64,000 nt of DNA from contig JAJYYI010000114.1 in assembly GCA_021801125.1 (NCBI GenBank), positions 1 through 64,000 of the forward strand. The letters run 5' to 3'. A program made the translations under genes and the position numbers. The DNA is from Deltaproteobacteria bacterium (GTDB taxonomy: Bacteria > Desulfobacterota > Binatia > Binatales > Binataceae). Shown in pieces: positions 35,215 to 44,775 of this stretch (position 1 is the first letter of the stretch; every line of letters starts with the position of its first letter). Under the pieces are notes generated by a model that was not told the origin of the DNA, made no database searches, and saw only the letters and a list, made by a program, of their open reading frames with translations.

Positions 35215-35798
35215 GAGATCCCCCCCTCCTCTGAAAGCGCTTTTCTAAGCTTGGCGACAGCGCGAGAGACTAAACGCGCGGCCGAACTGATCGACTGATC
35301 GAGAACTTCAGCGATCTCGCGCAAGGTCAGGTCCTCGTAGTAGTAGAGGGCCAGGCCAAGCCGCTCATCGTCGCTCAATCGTTCGGCAATAAGGCGCTTG
35401 ACCTGCGCCCGAAGCATCGGGTCGCCCATCGCGTCGCCGCCCGTTGCAATCGGCTCCGAATCGGCCGGCTCCAGCGGCTGCGGAAAGACCGTATCCGGCG
35501 GCGCTGGATTTCCGCGCAGCATGCGGCGAATCTCGTCGATCATCGCGCCTCGGACGTAAGGCCGAGCAAATAACCCGAAGGTCGTGCCGCGCGCGGGATC
35601 GAAGCGTTGGGCCGCGCGCAGCAATCCCAGGGCTCCGGCCGAGATTAAATCATCCCGTTCAAGCCCGAGACCGGGCGCGATATAGATGCGGTCCATCTCG
35701 CTCAACACCAGCGGCAGATGCGACTCCACCAAGCGCCTCGTTCTTTCTTCCTCGCTCTCACCGCCCCTCTCAGTCTTAATCGCCGGTATGCTGTTCAT
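35211..35798 (-). CDS. fliA: RNA polymerase sigma factor for flagellar operons (sigma-28, FliA)
   Basis: FliA directs transcription of late flagellar genes such as flagellin. Region 2 is clear (HLPLVLSEMDRIYIAPGLGLERDDLISAGALGLLRAAQRFDPARGTTFGLFARPYVRGAMIDEIR). Region 4 has the helix-turn-helix LTLREIAEVLDQSISSAARLVSRAVAKLR. At 195 residues it is about 40-60 shorter than typical FliA, with region 3 compressed into a Pro/Asp-rich linker. It overlaps flhA upstream and flgF downstream by 4 nt each. Confidence 0.9.
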   Translation of the reverse strand: MNSIPAIKTERGGESEEERTRRLVESHLPLVLSEMDRIYIAPGLGLERDDLISAGALGLLRAAQRFDPARGTTFGLFARPYVRGAMIDEIRRMLRGNPAPPDTVFPQPLEPADSEPIATGGDAMGDPMLRAQVKRLIAERLSDDERLGLALYYYEDLTLREIAEVLDQSISSAARLVSRAVAKLRKALSEEGGIS

Positions 35799-37840
35799 GC
35801 GACTTTGCCTACCGGCTCCTGCGCGGCCACTCGGCCGGCGATCTCGGCCCGTACGACGCTCGGAATGTCAGTCGCGCCCAGCACTTTGAGCCTGGGCGAA
35901 ACTCGCCTGACGACCCGCTCGAATGCGCGGCGAATTTGCGGCGACACCATTATCGGCGGAGCGTCGCCGTATCTCTCAGCCGCTCGCGAGATCGCGTAAC
36001 GAACCGCGCTTTCGACTCGGGCCCAGACTTCCGGATGAGCAGGCAGAGCCTCGCCGGCGGCGAGCGCCTGGAAAAACGGCTCCTCCAACGCCGGATCGAC
36101 CGCCACCACCCGCAGTGTCCCGTCCGGCAATCGCAGCGGCTCGCAGATGATGCGGCCGATCCGCGGTCGAATCCGCTCGGCCAGTTCCGCCGGCTCCTTG
36201 GAACTCGACCCCTCAGCCGCGATCGCTTCGAGGATCGCCGGGAAATCCCTGATGGCGATGCCCTGAGAGAGTAGGCTTTGCAGCACTCTGTAGACGGCGC
36301 CGAGCGTAATCCCCAGTCCCGACAGTTCTTCCACGATGCGAGGTACGAGCTTTTGCGCCTTCTCGAGCAGTTCCTCGGCGTCGCGTCGCGTGAGAATCTC
36401 GGCGGCGGCGATCTTGACCGATTCGCTGAAATGCGTGAGCAGCACCGCAAGCGGCTCGATCAGCGTATAGCCCGCCAGCCGCGCCTTTTGTTCGTTGACT
36501 CCGGTAACCCACCAAGCTTTGACGCCGAATGCCGGGTCGGTGGTTTCGATCCCTTTGACGTCCGGCTTCGGCCCCACGTTGCCGGGAATGCCCAACGACA
36601 TGCCGACGCGAAGCTCGGCGCGGGCCAACTCGGTGCCCCGCAAGACGATCCGGTAAGCGTTTTGCGGGAGAGCCAAGTTGTCCATGATTCGCACCTGGGG
36701 AATGGTTACGCCGATTTCATCCCGGATCGTCTCGCGTATTTTTCCAATACGATCGGCAAGCTTCCACGGTTCTCTGACGAAGGGCACCAACCCAGCGCCC
36801 AACTCGAGCCTGAGAATGTCGGGCCACGGGTCGCGCTTGGTCTGCGCGGGCGGAGGCGGCGGTTTGGGCGCCTCCGAGACGGCTCCGGCCGCCCGCCGGC
36901 TGAGCACCGCCTGTGTTCCGGCGAGTCCAACCGCCATCAGCAGAAACGGCGCGTGCGGCAGGCTCGGCAACAAGCCCAACAAGCCGATCAGGAGCGCCGC
37001 TCCCCACATCGCGACGTGGTTGCGAAAAAGTTCATGACCAATCAGAGCGGACAGATCGGCTTCACTCGCGGTGCGCGATACGATCAGTCCGGCGGCGGTG
37101 GAGGTGAGCAACGCCGGTATTTGCGCTGCCAAGCCGTCGCCGATGCTCAGGATCGCGTAGGTCTGGACGGCTTGGCTCGCGTCCAATCCTCTCTCGAAGT
37201 AGCCGATGAAAAAACCGGCGCCGAGATTGATCACCATGATCAAGATCGCCGCTACCGCATCGCCGCGAACGAATTTTCCGATACCGTCCATCGCGGCGTA
37301 GAAATCCGCCTCTTGCGCAAGTTCACGGCGGCGGCGCTGCGCTTCCTGCTCGCCAATCGCGCCCGAGTTCATGTCGGCATCGATCGCCATTTGCTTGCCG
37401 GGAAGCGAGTCCAGGGTAAAACGCGCCGCGACTTCCGCCACTCGGCTGGCCCCCTTGGTGATGACTGCGAAATTGATAATCGCCAAAACCGCGAACACCA
37501 CGATCCCCACGGCGTAGTCGCCGCCCACGACCATCCGGCCGAACGATTGGATAACGTGGCCAGCCGCGGCCTCGCCCTGATCCCCGTGCAGCAGGATCAG
37601 CCGCGTCGAGGCGACGTTGAGCGAAAGCCTGAGGAGCGTGGCGCCCAGGAGCACCGTTGGGAAAGCGGAGAAATCGAGCGCTCTTTTCCCGGTTGCCGTC
37701 GCAACCAGCACCGCGACCGAGAGCCCCAGCGAGAGCGACAACATGACATCGAGCATCGTCGGACCAATCGGCGCGAGCATTCCGCACAGCACGAGCACCG
37801 CGGCCAGTGGTATCGCCAACTCCGAAAGCGCTAGCGGCAT
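35795..37840 (-). CDS. flhA: Flagellar type III export gate protein FlhA
   Basis: FlhA is the main export gate subunit that couples proton flow to protein export. The 681-residue protein has about eight N-terminal membrane helices, the conserved FHIPEP-like loop region with KQMAIDADMNSGAIGEQEAQRRRREL, and a large cytoplasmic domain with LELGAGLVPFV. A 518-residue open frame on the opposite strand is only its GC-rich shadow. flhF and flhG, which often follow flhA, are absent and fliA follows directly. Confidence 0.97.
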   Translation of the reverse strand: MPLALSELAIPLAAVLVLCGMLAPIGPTMLDVMLSLSLGLSVAVLVATATGKRALDFSAFPTVLLGATLLRLSLNVASTRLILLHGDQGEAAAGHVIQSFGRMVVGGDYAVGIVVFAVLAIINFAVITKGASRVAEVAARFTLDSLPGKQMAIDADMNSGAIGEQEAQRRRRELAQEADFYAAMDGIGKFVRGDAVAAILIMVINLGAGFFIGYFERGLDASQAVQTYAILSIGDGLAAQIPALLTSTAAGLIVSRTASEADLSALIGHELFRNHVAMWGAALLIGLLGLLPSLPHAPFLLMAVGLAGTQAVLSRRAAGAVSEAPKPPPPPAQTKRDPWPDILRLELGAGLVPFVREPWKLADRIGKIRETIRDEIGVTIPQVRIMDNLALPQNAYRIVLRGTELARAELRVGMSLGIPGNVGPKPDVKGIETTDPAFGVKAWWVTGVNEQKARLAGYTLIEPLAVLLTHFSESVKIAAAEILTRRDAEELLEKAQKLVPRIVEELSGLGITLGAVYRVLQSLLSQGIAIRDFPAILEAIAAEGSSSKEPAELAERIRPRIGRIICEPLRLPDGTLRVVAVDPALEEPFFQALAAGEALPAHPEVWARVESAVRYAISRAAERYGDAPPIMVSPQIRRAFERVVRRVSPRLKVLGATDIPSVVRAEIAGRVAAQEPVGKVA

Positions 37841-37844
37841 CGGC

Positions 37845-38897
37845 CTACCTCGCCTCCGCCCGCGCCGCGCGCGCTTTCAACTCCGCGCGCATCAGAGCGG
37901 CCAACACTTCCGCCACGGCGCGATAGAACCTGGTCGAAACCTCCTGGCCGATTTCCAAGGTTTGGAACAACGCGCGGCATAGAGGTGGATTAGACACCAC
38001 CGGAATCGCGGCGAGCTTGGCGATTCCGATGATGCGCGCCGCCGCCTCGCCCGCGCCTTTGGCCACGCAAAGCGGCGCGCGGTCGAAACCGCGCCGGTAG
38101 CGCAAAGCCACCGCATAGTGAGTGGGGTTAACCAGCACCACGGTCGAGGTGGCGACCTGCGCCAAGCCGCCCGCCGATTTGCGAGCGCGCTGGCGCATCA
38201 GCTTAAGACGTCGCCGCTTGATCTGAGGATTCCCCTCTTCCTCTTTCAACTCGTCGAGGAATTCCTGGCGGGTCATGCGCAGCTTGTTCTCGAACTGGTA
38301 AAAACGGTAAGCGTAGTCGGTAAACCCCAGTAGAATCATCACGGCGCAGGCCCAGAACGTAAGGAGTCGCGTTGAGTCCTCCAACACGACCAGACCCGCG
38401 GTCACATTCCCGGCGGGATAAGCCGCGATCGCGCGGGTGACCACGTTCCACGTAATCGCGCCGATTGCGAGCAGCCCGAAGACGGGCTTGGCAAGCTGCA
38501 CGAGCAGCTCGGAGGAAAACATTCGCGTGAAGTATTGCAGCGGATTCAGCCGCGAGGGATTGAAGCTCATCCTGACCGGCGCGAAAACCAGGCCCTGAGC
38601 CATCGTGCCGAGAACGGCGCCGGCGAACGCCGCCACCGCCAGCATCATCGGCGCGATCGCGGCGAACTTAAGCTCGCGCGCCAACATTGCCGCGTTGTCC
38701 TCAAAATGGCCGCCGCCGGCGAAGGCTTCAAAGCATGCGCGGGCGGCCGGACCCATTCCCCATGCCACCGCGAGCGCGGCGGCCAGGAACGAGCCCGCGG
38801 CAGTGAGATCGTGGCTTTGCGCGAATTCGCCGCGTTCGCGAAACTTGCGCCGCCGCGACGGCAGCGCCGGATAGGTCTTTTCCGCCTGGTCAGCCAT
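37845..38897 (-). CDS. flhB: Flagellar export substrate-specificity switch FlhB
   Basis: FlhB is an export gate protein that changes specificity from rod/hook to filament substrates after autocleavage. The self-cleaving NPTH motif is at about residue 257, followed by YAVALRYRRG and PLCRALF..IGQEVSTRFYRAVAEVLA. Four membrane helices precede it. The N-terminal KTYPALPSRRRKFRERGEFAQSHD matches the usual amphipathic start. The gene overlaps fliR by 8 nt. Confidence 0.96.
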   Translation of the reverse strand: MADQAEKTYPALPSRRRKFRERGEFAQSHDLTAAGSFLAAALAVAWGMGPAARACFEAFAGGGHFEDNAAMLARELKFAAIAPMMLAVAAFAGAVLGTMAQGLVFAPVRMSFNPSRLNPLQYFTRMFSSELLVQLAKPVFGLLAIGAITWNVVTRAIAAYPAGNVTAGLVVLEDSTRLLTFWACAVMILLGFTDYAYRFYQFENKLRMTRQEFLDELKEEEGNPQIKRRRLKLMRQRARKSAGGLAQVATSTVVLVNPTHYAVALRYRRGFDRAPLCVAKGAGEAAARIIGIAKLAAIPVVSNPPLCRALFQTLEIGQEVSTRFYRAVAEVLAALMRAELKARAARAEAR

Positions 38898-39651
38898 TCA
38901 GCCACGCAAGCATCGTGAACAACGTTCGCGTCCACGCACGCTCCACGCTCCACGCGATACCGGAAGCCTCCAAAAGCATGAGCCCCAGACCCGCCATCGC
39001 AACGGCCGCCGGCGCGCCGATGAGCAGGCTGATTTGCGGCGACATCCGGCTGATTAGCCCCTGGGCAAGACTCACCATCAGCAGCGGCACCATCAGCGGC
39101 ATCGCTATCGAAGTGCCGAGCACCAGCATCCCTTCGGTGCCCTTGAGTATCTGTGCGAGGCTAGGTAGAGCCATCGCACCAAGCGGCGCGACGCGGAGGC
39201 TTTGCCCTAGACCGAGGAAAAGTACGCGCTGCAAGCCCGCACCGAAGAATAAAAACCCCGCCATCGCGATAAAAAACTCGCCGACCACGGCGGTCTCAAT
39301 CGGCGCGTTGAGAATCTCTGAAGCCGAGAGTTCCATTTGCGCCCCGACCACTTCGCCGGCCAGACCGACGGCCGCTATCATCACGGCGGTAGCCAACGCA
39401 ACGGCAAAGCCCACCGCGGCTTCCCGCATAAGAATTACGCCCGCCACTAAGAGTCCGCCGCTCGCCGCAGGGAGCACTACCGTGGCGTTGTTTATAAGCG
39501 AGGCGGCCAGCACTGCCGACAACAAAGCCAACACCGGTGCAGGCACCGAGACGCCGAGCAACGGCGGCAAGGCCATGAAAAAGCCCGCGCTGCGTGTCAG
39601 CAGCAGCATAAAGGCCAGCGGCAACGCGTCTGGCAACGCCATGCTCGTCAT
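38890..39651 (-). CDS. fliR: Flagellar export gate protein FliR
   Basis: FliR forms the core of the export gate with FliP and FliQ. The 253-residue protein has six membrane helices. Typical segments are RSAGFFMALPPLLG near the start, ELSASEILNAPIETAVVGEFF in the middle and the end SPQISLLIGAPAAVAMAGLGLML. I use the ATG at 39651, which overlaps the fliQ stop as ATGA. The ORF track adds 24 non-conserved residues inside fliQ. Confidence 0.93.
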   Translation of the reverse strand: MTSMALPDALPLAFMLLLTRSAGFFMALPPLLGVSVPAPVLALLSAVLAASLINNATVVLPAASGGLLVAGVILMREAAVGFAVALATAVMIAAVGLAGEVVGAQMELSASEILNAPIETAVVGEFFIAMAGFLFFGAGLQRVLFLGLGQSLRVAPLGAMALPSLAQILKGTEGMLVLGTSIAMPLMVPLLMVSLAQGLISRMSPQISLLIGAPAAVAMAGLGLMLLEASGIAWSVERAWTRTLFTMLAWLNG

Positions 39652-39923
39652 GGTTGCCCTACAATCCAAGGCACGGCGTCGAGTGTTTTTCGCACGAACT
39701 CGGTCAGACCGTTCGCCGTCCATGCCGCCAGCAGCCAGGCCACCAGAAACGCCGCGATCAGCTTGGGCGTGAAGGCCACGCTCGCGTCCTGAATCTGGGT
39801 CGCCGCCTGCAGGATGCCGAAGATGATCGCGACGGCAGTCATAAGTCCGAGCGCAGGTGCTGACATCCTAATCGTCGCAACCAACGCCGCCTTGAAAAGG
39901 TCGCCTGCCAACTGCGCTGACAT
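39648..39923 (-). CDS. fliQ: Flagellar export gate protein FliQ
   Basis: FliQ is a small two-helix gate subunit. From the ATG at 39923 the protein is 91 residues (family about 89). It has LFKAALVATIRMSAPALGLMTAVAIIFGILQAATQIQD and the second helix LIAAFLVAWLLAAWTANGLTEF. The longer ORF start is not supported by family length. The order fliP, fliQ, fliR, flhB, flhA is standard. A 164-nt gap separates fliQ from fliP and contains no gene. Confidence 0.94.
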   Translation of the reverse strand: MSAQLAGDLFKAALVATIRMSAPALGLMTAVAIIFGILQAATQIQDASVAFTPKLIAAFLVAWLLAAWTANGLTEFVRKTLDAVPWIVGQP

Positions 39924-40087
39924 TTTCCTCCTCCGCGGCCTCGGACCGCTCACTTCCTGAATGCCGCTCTACTGCCGGCTGGTCACGCGGTCGACGCTCA
40001 CTTTCCCGGCATCCGCTGGGCGGCGCTTATCCGGCACGCGAAGACGACGTGTTATTTCCAATACCCGCAAGTCCCCCCTGTGCCCGC

Positions 40088-40828
40088 CTAGCGAAAGCTG
40101 AGCATCAGCCCCCGCAGCAGCAACGGCCATCCCGAAGCGAGCGTGAACACCAAAAGCTTAAGCGGCAGCGAAACGAGCGTGGGCGGGAGCATGAACATGC
40201 CGAGCGCCATCAGAATCGCCGAGATCGCAAGGTCGATCGCCATAAAGGGCAAATAGATTAGAAAGCCGATACGGAAGGCGGCGGTAAGCTCGCTCGATAT
40301 AAACGCCGGCACCAGTGCGTAAAACGGCAGCGCCGTCGGGTCGGCGGTCACGCCCGAGAGGTCAGCGGTGGCGCCTTTGGCGAGCAACAGGCGCGACATC
40401 GCGAGATCTTCCTTACGCGTCTGCTTGAGCATAAATTCCCGCAATGGCTCTTCCGCGCGCGCCAATGCCGCCTGCGGCTCGAGACCGCCAGACAGATACG
40501 GCTCCAGCGCCTGCTTCTTGATCGTTTTGGCCACCGGCATCATCACGAACAGCGTCAGGAACAACGCGATACCGGTCAGCACCATGTTCGGCGGCTGTTG
40601 CTGCAAGCCAAGAGCCTGGCGCAACAACGAGAGCACGATTACGATGCGCGTGAACGAAGTGAGCATCACCAACAACGCCGGCGCCACAGCGAGCAGCGTC
40701 AGCAGCCCGGCCCATTCCAGCGGCTCTGCCGCGCGCGGACCCGGGTCGAACTGAAGCGTCATCGCCCAACCGGTTGCGGGACTCGCCCCGATCACGGCGA
40801 GCACCGCTAAAGCCGTCCGTCGCCTCAC
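40088..40828 (-). CDS. fliP: Flagellar export gate protein FliP
   Basis: FliP builds the export channel pentamer. The 246-residue protein starts with a signal-like helix, then has the conserved LVMLTSFTRIVIVLSLLRQALGLQQQPPNMVLTGIALFLT and the C-terminal FISSELTAAFRIGFLIYLPFMAIDLAISAILMALGMFMLPPTLVSLPLKLLVF, both highly typical. Its start overlaps the fliL stop. FliO, usually encoded just before fliP, is not found here. Confidence 0.97.
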   Translation of the reverse strand: MRRRTALAVLAVIGASPATGWAMTLQFDPGPRAAEPLEWAGLLTLLAVAPALLVMLTSFTRIVIVLSLLRQALGLQQQPPNMVLTGIALFLTLFVMMPVAKTIKKQALEPYLSGGLEPQAALARAEEPLREFMLKQTRKEDLAMSRLLLAKGATADLSGVTADPTALPFYALVPAFISSELTAAFRIGFLIYLPFMAIDLAISAILMALGMFMLPPTLVSLPLKLLVFTLASGWPLLLRGLMLSFR

Positions 40829-41241
40829 TCGACAACCAGCTCGTTGAAAAGCACGCCTTTAACCGCGCCGCCGAAGCGCTGGTTGAGGTCTCCCGCCAAC
40901 ATGCTCTTGAGCTTCCCTACGCCACTAGCGCTCATCAGGTCCTGCGACGTGTAAAGGCCGGCGTCCACCACAAAGCGGTCGCGAACATAGACGAGGTCGT
41001 GACTAACCTTGTCCCCGCGCCCGCAGCACACTTCGAGCACCGGCGTCGCCTTAAGGTAATGCTCATTTTGTTCCCCACGGTCGGCAAGACGCACCGTTAT
41101 CGCGCCGACTTCCACCAGCGCGGAAGGTTGCTCCGCGTGCGCCGGCGGCGCCACGCTTCGCCAGTATCTGAAGGCCACCCCGCCGGCTCCGGCCAACACG
41201 GCCAGCGCGCTCGCCACTATGACAACAGTCTTCTTGCTCAC
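40825..41241 (-). CDS. fliL: Flagellar basal body-associated protein FliL
   Basis: FliL is a single-pass membrane protein around the stator that supports torque. The 138-residue protein has one N-terminal membrane helix (VVIVASALAVLAGAGGVAF) and a periplasmic domain ending VKGVLFNELVVE, a common FliL terminus. Similarity in the middle is modest, but the location between flgE and fliP is the usual one. It overlaps both neighbours by 4 nt. Confidence 0.85.
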   Translation of the reverse strand: MSKKTVVIVASALAVLAGAGGVAFRYWRSVAPPAHAEQPSALVEVGAITVRLADRGEQNEHYLKATPVLEVCCGRGDKVSHDLVYVRDRFVVDAGLYTSQDLMSASGVGKLKSMLAGDLNQRFGGAVKGVLFNELVVE

Positions 41242-42479
41242 GGCTGGATCGGCATGTTGATGATGGCTGACTCGACATTGTCCTGCGTCTGCAACGCCTT
41301 TGCATTGGCGCCGTACAGGTTCTGTAGGACGACTAGATTGACTAGTTGGTTCGATACACTCACGTTCGACTGCTCGAGTGACGAATTGACTATAGTTCCC
41401 GCCGCGCCGGCGCCCGGAACCGAAATGGCCACCGCTCCGGCGCTGGGCGTCGCCGCGTAGACACCACCGGTGGTAAGCTGAAGGCCGGAGTTGGACGCGA
41501 AAGTTGCCAACGCCACCTGTCCGATTGGTACCGTCTGCCCGTTGGAGTAAGTAACGGAAATCTGCCCTGTCGGTCCGATCTGGCTGCTCACCGGCCCGGC
41601 CGGCGCGTTGCCGTCGGCGACGCCGCTCACGCTGTCGCCTGAGGCAAATTGCGTGATTTTCCCAAAATTGAGACCGAGCGACAGCGGCCCCGCCCCGTTT
41701 GTTAACGTCGCGGTCAACGGGTTGGTCGGAGTGCTTCCTATCACCATTGCGCCGGCGCTATTGAAGTCGAAGGTGCCGCTGTTATTCGTCAACCCGGTGG
41801 TACTGCCGTCAAGCGTCGCCGTCCAGGACCACAGAACGTCCCCGGGATTCCCCGGATCGGGACCATTGTTCTGGAAATAGAAGGTCAACTCGTGGGCGTT
41901 GCCAAGGCTGTCATAAACCGTGACGCTTTCAGAATAGTCATAGGTTGCGGAATTACCTGGGTTGATAGTAGTCGTTGTCGGAATAACCGGATCGCCGGAA
42001 TTGAGATTTCCGGACAATGACACCGTGGTGGAAGCCGTCGGTGCGAGGAGGCTCTGCGGAATTTGCACTGGACCCAAGGCGCCAAGGGTTCCGTTTTTCT
42101 GCACGGTATAGGCAAGAAGCTGGTAGCCGTTGGGGCCGAGCAGCGTGCCATTGGGTCCGAGCGTCAACTGGCCATCGCGAGAAAAAACCTGCTGGCCGGC
42201 CGATGTTTGGTAAATAAAAAACCCGTTGCCCTGAATAGCCATGTCCAAGGGCTGGCCGGTCTGGTTGAGCGAGCCCTCACTGAAATTACTGGTCACTCCG
42301 GAAACGGTCACACCGCCCCCGATCTCGGTAGTGCCGATACTCTGGCCGAGAAGCGTTTCAAAGTCGGCCGTCTGCGACTTAAACCCGATCGTCTGCGCGT
42401 TGGCCAGGTTATCACTGACCGCATTGAGCGCCGTTTCGACAGCCGACAGGCCGGTCTCAGTAATGGAAAAACTCGACAT
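41238..42479 (-). CDS. flgE: Flagellar hook protein FlgE
   Basis: FlgE polymerises into the hook. The 413-residue protein has the N-terminal D0 motif SITETGLSAVETALNAVSDNLANAQTIGFKSQ, the core QPLDMAIQGNGFFIYQTSAGQQVFSRDGQL and a C-terminal LEQSNVSVSNQLVNLVVLQNLYGANAKALQTQD. The middle domain is Gly/Thr-rich and variable, of average hook size. It follows flgD by 32 nt. Confidence 0.96.
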   Translation of the reverse strand: MSSFSITETGLSAVETALNAVSDNLANAQTIGFKSQTADFETLLGQSIGTTEIGGGVTVSGVTSNFSEGSLNQTGQPLDMAIQGNGFFIYQTSAGQQVFSRDGQLTLGPNGTLLGPNGYQLLAYTVQKNGTLGALGPVQIPQSLLAPTASTTVSLSGNLNSGDPVIPTTTTINPGNSATYDYSESVTVYDSLGNAHELTFYFQNNGPDPGNPGDVLWSWTATLDGSTTGLTNNSGTFDFNSAGAMVIGSTPTNPLTATLTNGAGPLSLGLNFGKITQFASGDSVSGVADGNAPAGPVSSQIGPTGQISVTYSNGQTVPIGQVALATFASNSGLQLTTGGVYAATPSAGAVAISVPGAGAAGTIVNSSLEQSNVSVSNQLVNLVVLQNLYGANAKALQTQDNVESAIINMPIQP

Positions 42480-42511
42480 TGTTTACACCCCTTCCGGACG
42501 CCTTGGAGTTT

Positions 42512-43162
42512 TTACGAAACCGAGGTTACGGAACTCGCGGGAACCAACAATCCCGCGCCAAGGTTGAGCATTATCGAACCGTTACTCTTCGTGACCCCTT
42601 GTACCGCGCCCTGTTCGGTAAGTCCGCTTACAGGCGTTCCCGAAGGCGCGAGGATTTGCACCGAGTAGACTCCGTTCGGGGTCCCCGACGGCGGTTGCCA
42701 GGTGAAGGTCTGCGCTGAGCCACCCCCGCTGACGGAGATACTCGCCTGGCCCACCTGCGCCCCCTGCGAATCGGTTACTATCGCGCTGTACGACCCAGCG
42801 GCCCCAGGCGTGAATACAATGGATGTCGATTTGCCATTGTTCACAGCGATCTTCGAGCCCGCCGCGCTAATCGTATGACCCAGGTAGGCGCTCGACGCCC
42901 GAACCAGCGACCCGCTCCCGCTGAGTTCTGACTGAATACTATTGAGCGTCTGGAGTTCGGAAAACGACGCCATCTGCGTGATGTACTGCGTAGGATTCTG
43001 CGGTTGCGTCGGATCTTGGTTCTCTACCTCGGCTATCAGCAACTGAATGAAATCATTCGCCGTCGGCGCAAGGCTACTCGTACTCGACGCGCTATTCTGT
43101 GACGACGCAGTGACAGGCAGGCTGGTAGCACCACTGATCGCTGAAGATCCTCCAAACATCAA
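42512..43162 (-). CDS. flgD: Flagellar hook cap protein FlgD
   Basis: FlgD caps the growing hook and is discarded later. The conserved N-terminal segment ANDFIQLLIAEVENQDPTQPQNPTQYITQMASFSELQTLNSI is present. A beta-rich C-terminal domain follows, with ITDSQGAQV-like and FTWQPPSGTPNGVYSVQI segments (FlgD Ig-like part). At 216 residues it is the normal size. The start overlaps the fliK stop by 4 nt. Confidence 0.95.
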   Translation of the reverse strand: MMFGGSSAISGATSLPVTASSQNSASSTSSLAPTANDFIQLLIAEVENQDPTQPQNPTQYITQMASFSELQTLNSIQSELSGSGSLVRASSAYLGHTISAAGSKIAVNNGKSTSIVFTPGAAGSYSAIVTDSQGAQVGQASISVSGGGSAQTFTWQPPSGTPNGVYSVQILAPSGTPVSGLTEQGAVQGVTKSNGSIMLNLGAGLLVPASSVTSVS

Positions 43163-44775
43163 GACACCTCCTCGGTCGGGAAGATTTCACCCAGCTTCGT
43201 GCCCGCGCCCGAACGCTCGGCGGCTCGCCCGTTGCCGACGTGTTCTTGGTTTTCATGTCCACGGCCGGCGCCGCCCGGGTTAACACTCACGGAAACGCCG
43301 CTGGGCGCAAATCCGAACGACGCGATCGTTTCCTTGAGGTACGGCACCTGGGCCTGCGCTAGCACGACCGCCTCCGCGCTCGACGGAAGAATCGCGGCGC
43401 GCACACCGTCGCTCACCTCGCTAACCACCGCTCGCCCGGTGGAATTCTCGTTCTCGACCCTTAAAAGAGCTGTTCGCACCTGCAACTGCCCACCCGCAGG
43501 AACCGGATCTACCTGCGTGCTTACAGCAACCTGGATACCAGACCCGTTTGCCGTAAATTCTGGGGAGTTACCGCTAGTATTCGGCGAAGCGGAAACATTA
43601 GTGGTTCCGAACAATTCAGTGTTTCGACTATTATTGTACCAATTTGATACGCGCGATTGGTTCAATCCCAAGCGGTTCTGAATAATCGGATTAATCTGTT
43701 GCGACGAGTTCGATTGGGAGGCCTGCAACACGCCGCTCGTCTGAGTTGCCTGCGGAATTAATCCCGCTGAAAGGTCAGCGGGGGAATTAATCGGCTGATC
43801 TTTTCCTGCGCCGGACGTCTTTTGGTTGGAATTCGCAGGTAACGTTACTCGCTTTTCCGTCACGCGAACGGCACCCGAACTGTGCAATCCTTCCGCGATA
43901 TGCGCCGCGGAAGGGGCAGTACCCGCGCCGTCTCCCCTGATGGACACCGGGTTCACGGCTAAACCGCCCGGGTTGTTACGGCTGGCGCCGGGGACCTTCG
44001 CCGTCGTATAGCTTTGATGGGAACCGCCGCCCACTCGCGACTCCAATCCACCGCTCGGCGCCGGTTCCTGGAACAAGGTCGACTGGGGAGGCTGCACTGG
44101 TGGTGAGGATTTCCCGATCTCAAGCCCTCTCGAAGCAGACGATGGAAGGGTCGCCGAAATATCCAAGCCGGCCCTGGATCGCCCCGTGTGGCCCTCGCCG
44201 CTTGAGATTTCCGTCGTGCTAGACCGTGATTTTACGTTCGATGTTTTTGTCGCTGAAGCGGCAGACTTCGGACCGCTGCCACTAAATTCATCTTCCTCGC
44301 CGGCCTTGATTGTCGACGATGGAGGGGGCGCGGCGCGAGTCTCGCCCGGATGCTCCCTTCCTGCGCCAGCGGAGGTCAAGTGCGCCGAATCGGCCCCGAA
44401 CGTAGGAGAACCGGACAGGGCAGACAGCAGCAGCTCCGGGGGAGGAGTCTGCTTCAGAGTGGAGGACCTTGCGACGGTTTGGGCGGCCGTCGACCCTGCG
44501 TCTGCAACTGCGGCGAGCGGCGCTCGCTTTGGGGCGCGAGGCTGCGTCGCCTTGCCCGGTTCTCCGGGCCTGTTTACGCGTTTGGAGACTCCTGACGCCT
44601 GATTCGGTGAGGCACCACCGGACGACGAGGCGGCAACTCCAATGACCAACGCGGCAAAGTTCTCCTTTTGACCATTGCGAGACTCTCGTGCTCCGGCAGA
44701 GTCGCTCGGTGCGCCTGCCCCCAACAAAGGCGTCGCTGCGAGCCCACTTGCCGCGCTCGGCGCTAACGTTTGCAT
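43159..44775 (-). CDS. fliK: Flagellar hook-length control protein FliK
   Basis: FliK measures hook length and triggers the FlhB switch. At 538 residues most of the protein is disordered, rich in Ser, Gly, Pro and Thr. The C-terminal part (about 415-500) has the FlhB-interacting hook domain pattern: GGQLQVRTALLRVENENSTGRAVVSEVSDGVRAAILPSSAEAVVLAQAQVPYLKETIASFGF. Position between fliJ and flgD is diagnostic. It overlaps fliJ by 13 nt. Confidence 0.88.
   Translation of the reverse strand: MQTLAPSAASGLAATPLLGAGAPSDSAGARESRNGQKENFAALVIGVAASSSGGASPNQASGVSKRVNRPGEPGKATQPRAPKRAPLAAVADAGSTAAQTVARSSTLKQTPPPELLLSALSGSPTFGADSAHLTSAGAGREHPGETRAAPPPSSTIKAGEEDEFSGSGPKSAASATKTSNVKSRSSTTEISSGEGHTGRSRAGLDISATLPSSASRGLEIGKSSPPVQPPQSTLFQEPAPSGGLESRVGGGSHQSYTTAKVPGASRNNPGGLAVNPVSIRGDGAGTAPSAAHIAEGLHSSGAVRVTEKRVTLPANSNQKTSGAGKDQPINSPADLSAGLIPQATQTSGVLQASQSNSSQQINPIIQNRLGLNQSRVSNWYNNSRNTELFGTTNVSASPNTSGNSPEFTANGSGIQVAVSTQVDPVPAGGQLQVRTALLRVENENSTGRAVVSEVSDGVRAAILPSSAEAVVLAQAQVPYLKETIASFGFAPSGVSVSVNPGGAGRGHENQEHVGNGRAAERSGAGTKLGEIFPTEEVS

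Noticed and set aside
36278-37834. 518-residue open frame on the plus strand
   Set aside because: It lies completely inside flhA on the opposite strand, has the Arg/His/Gln-rich composition of a GC-rich shadow and shows no family motif.
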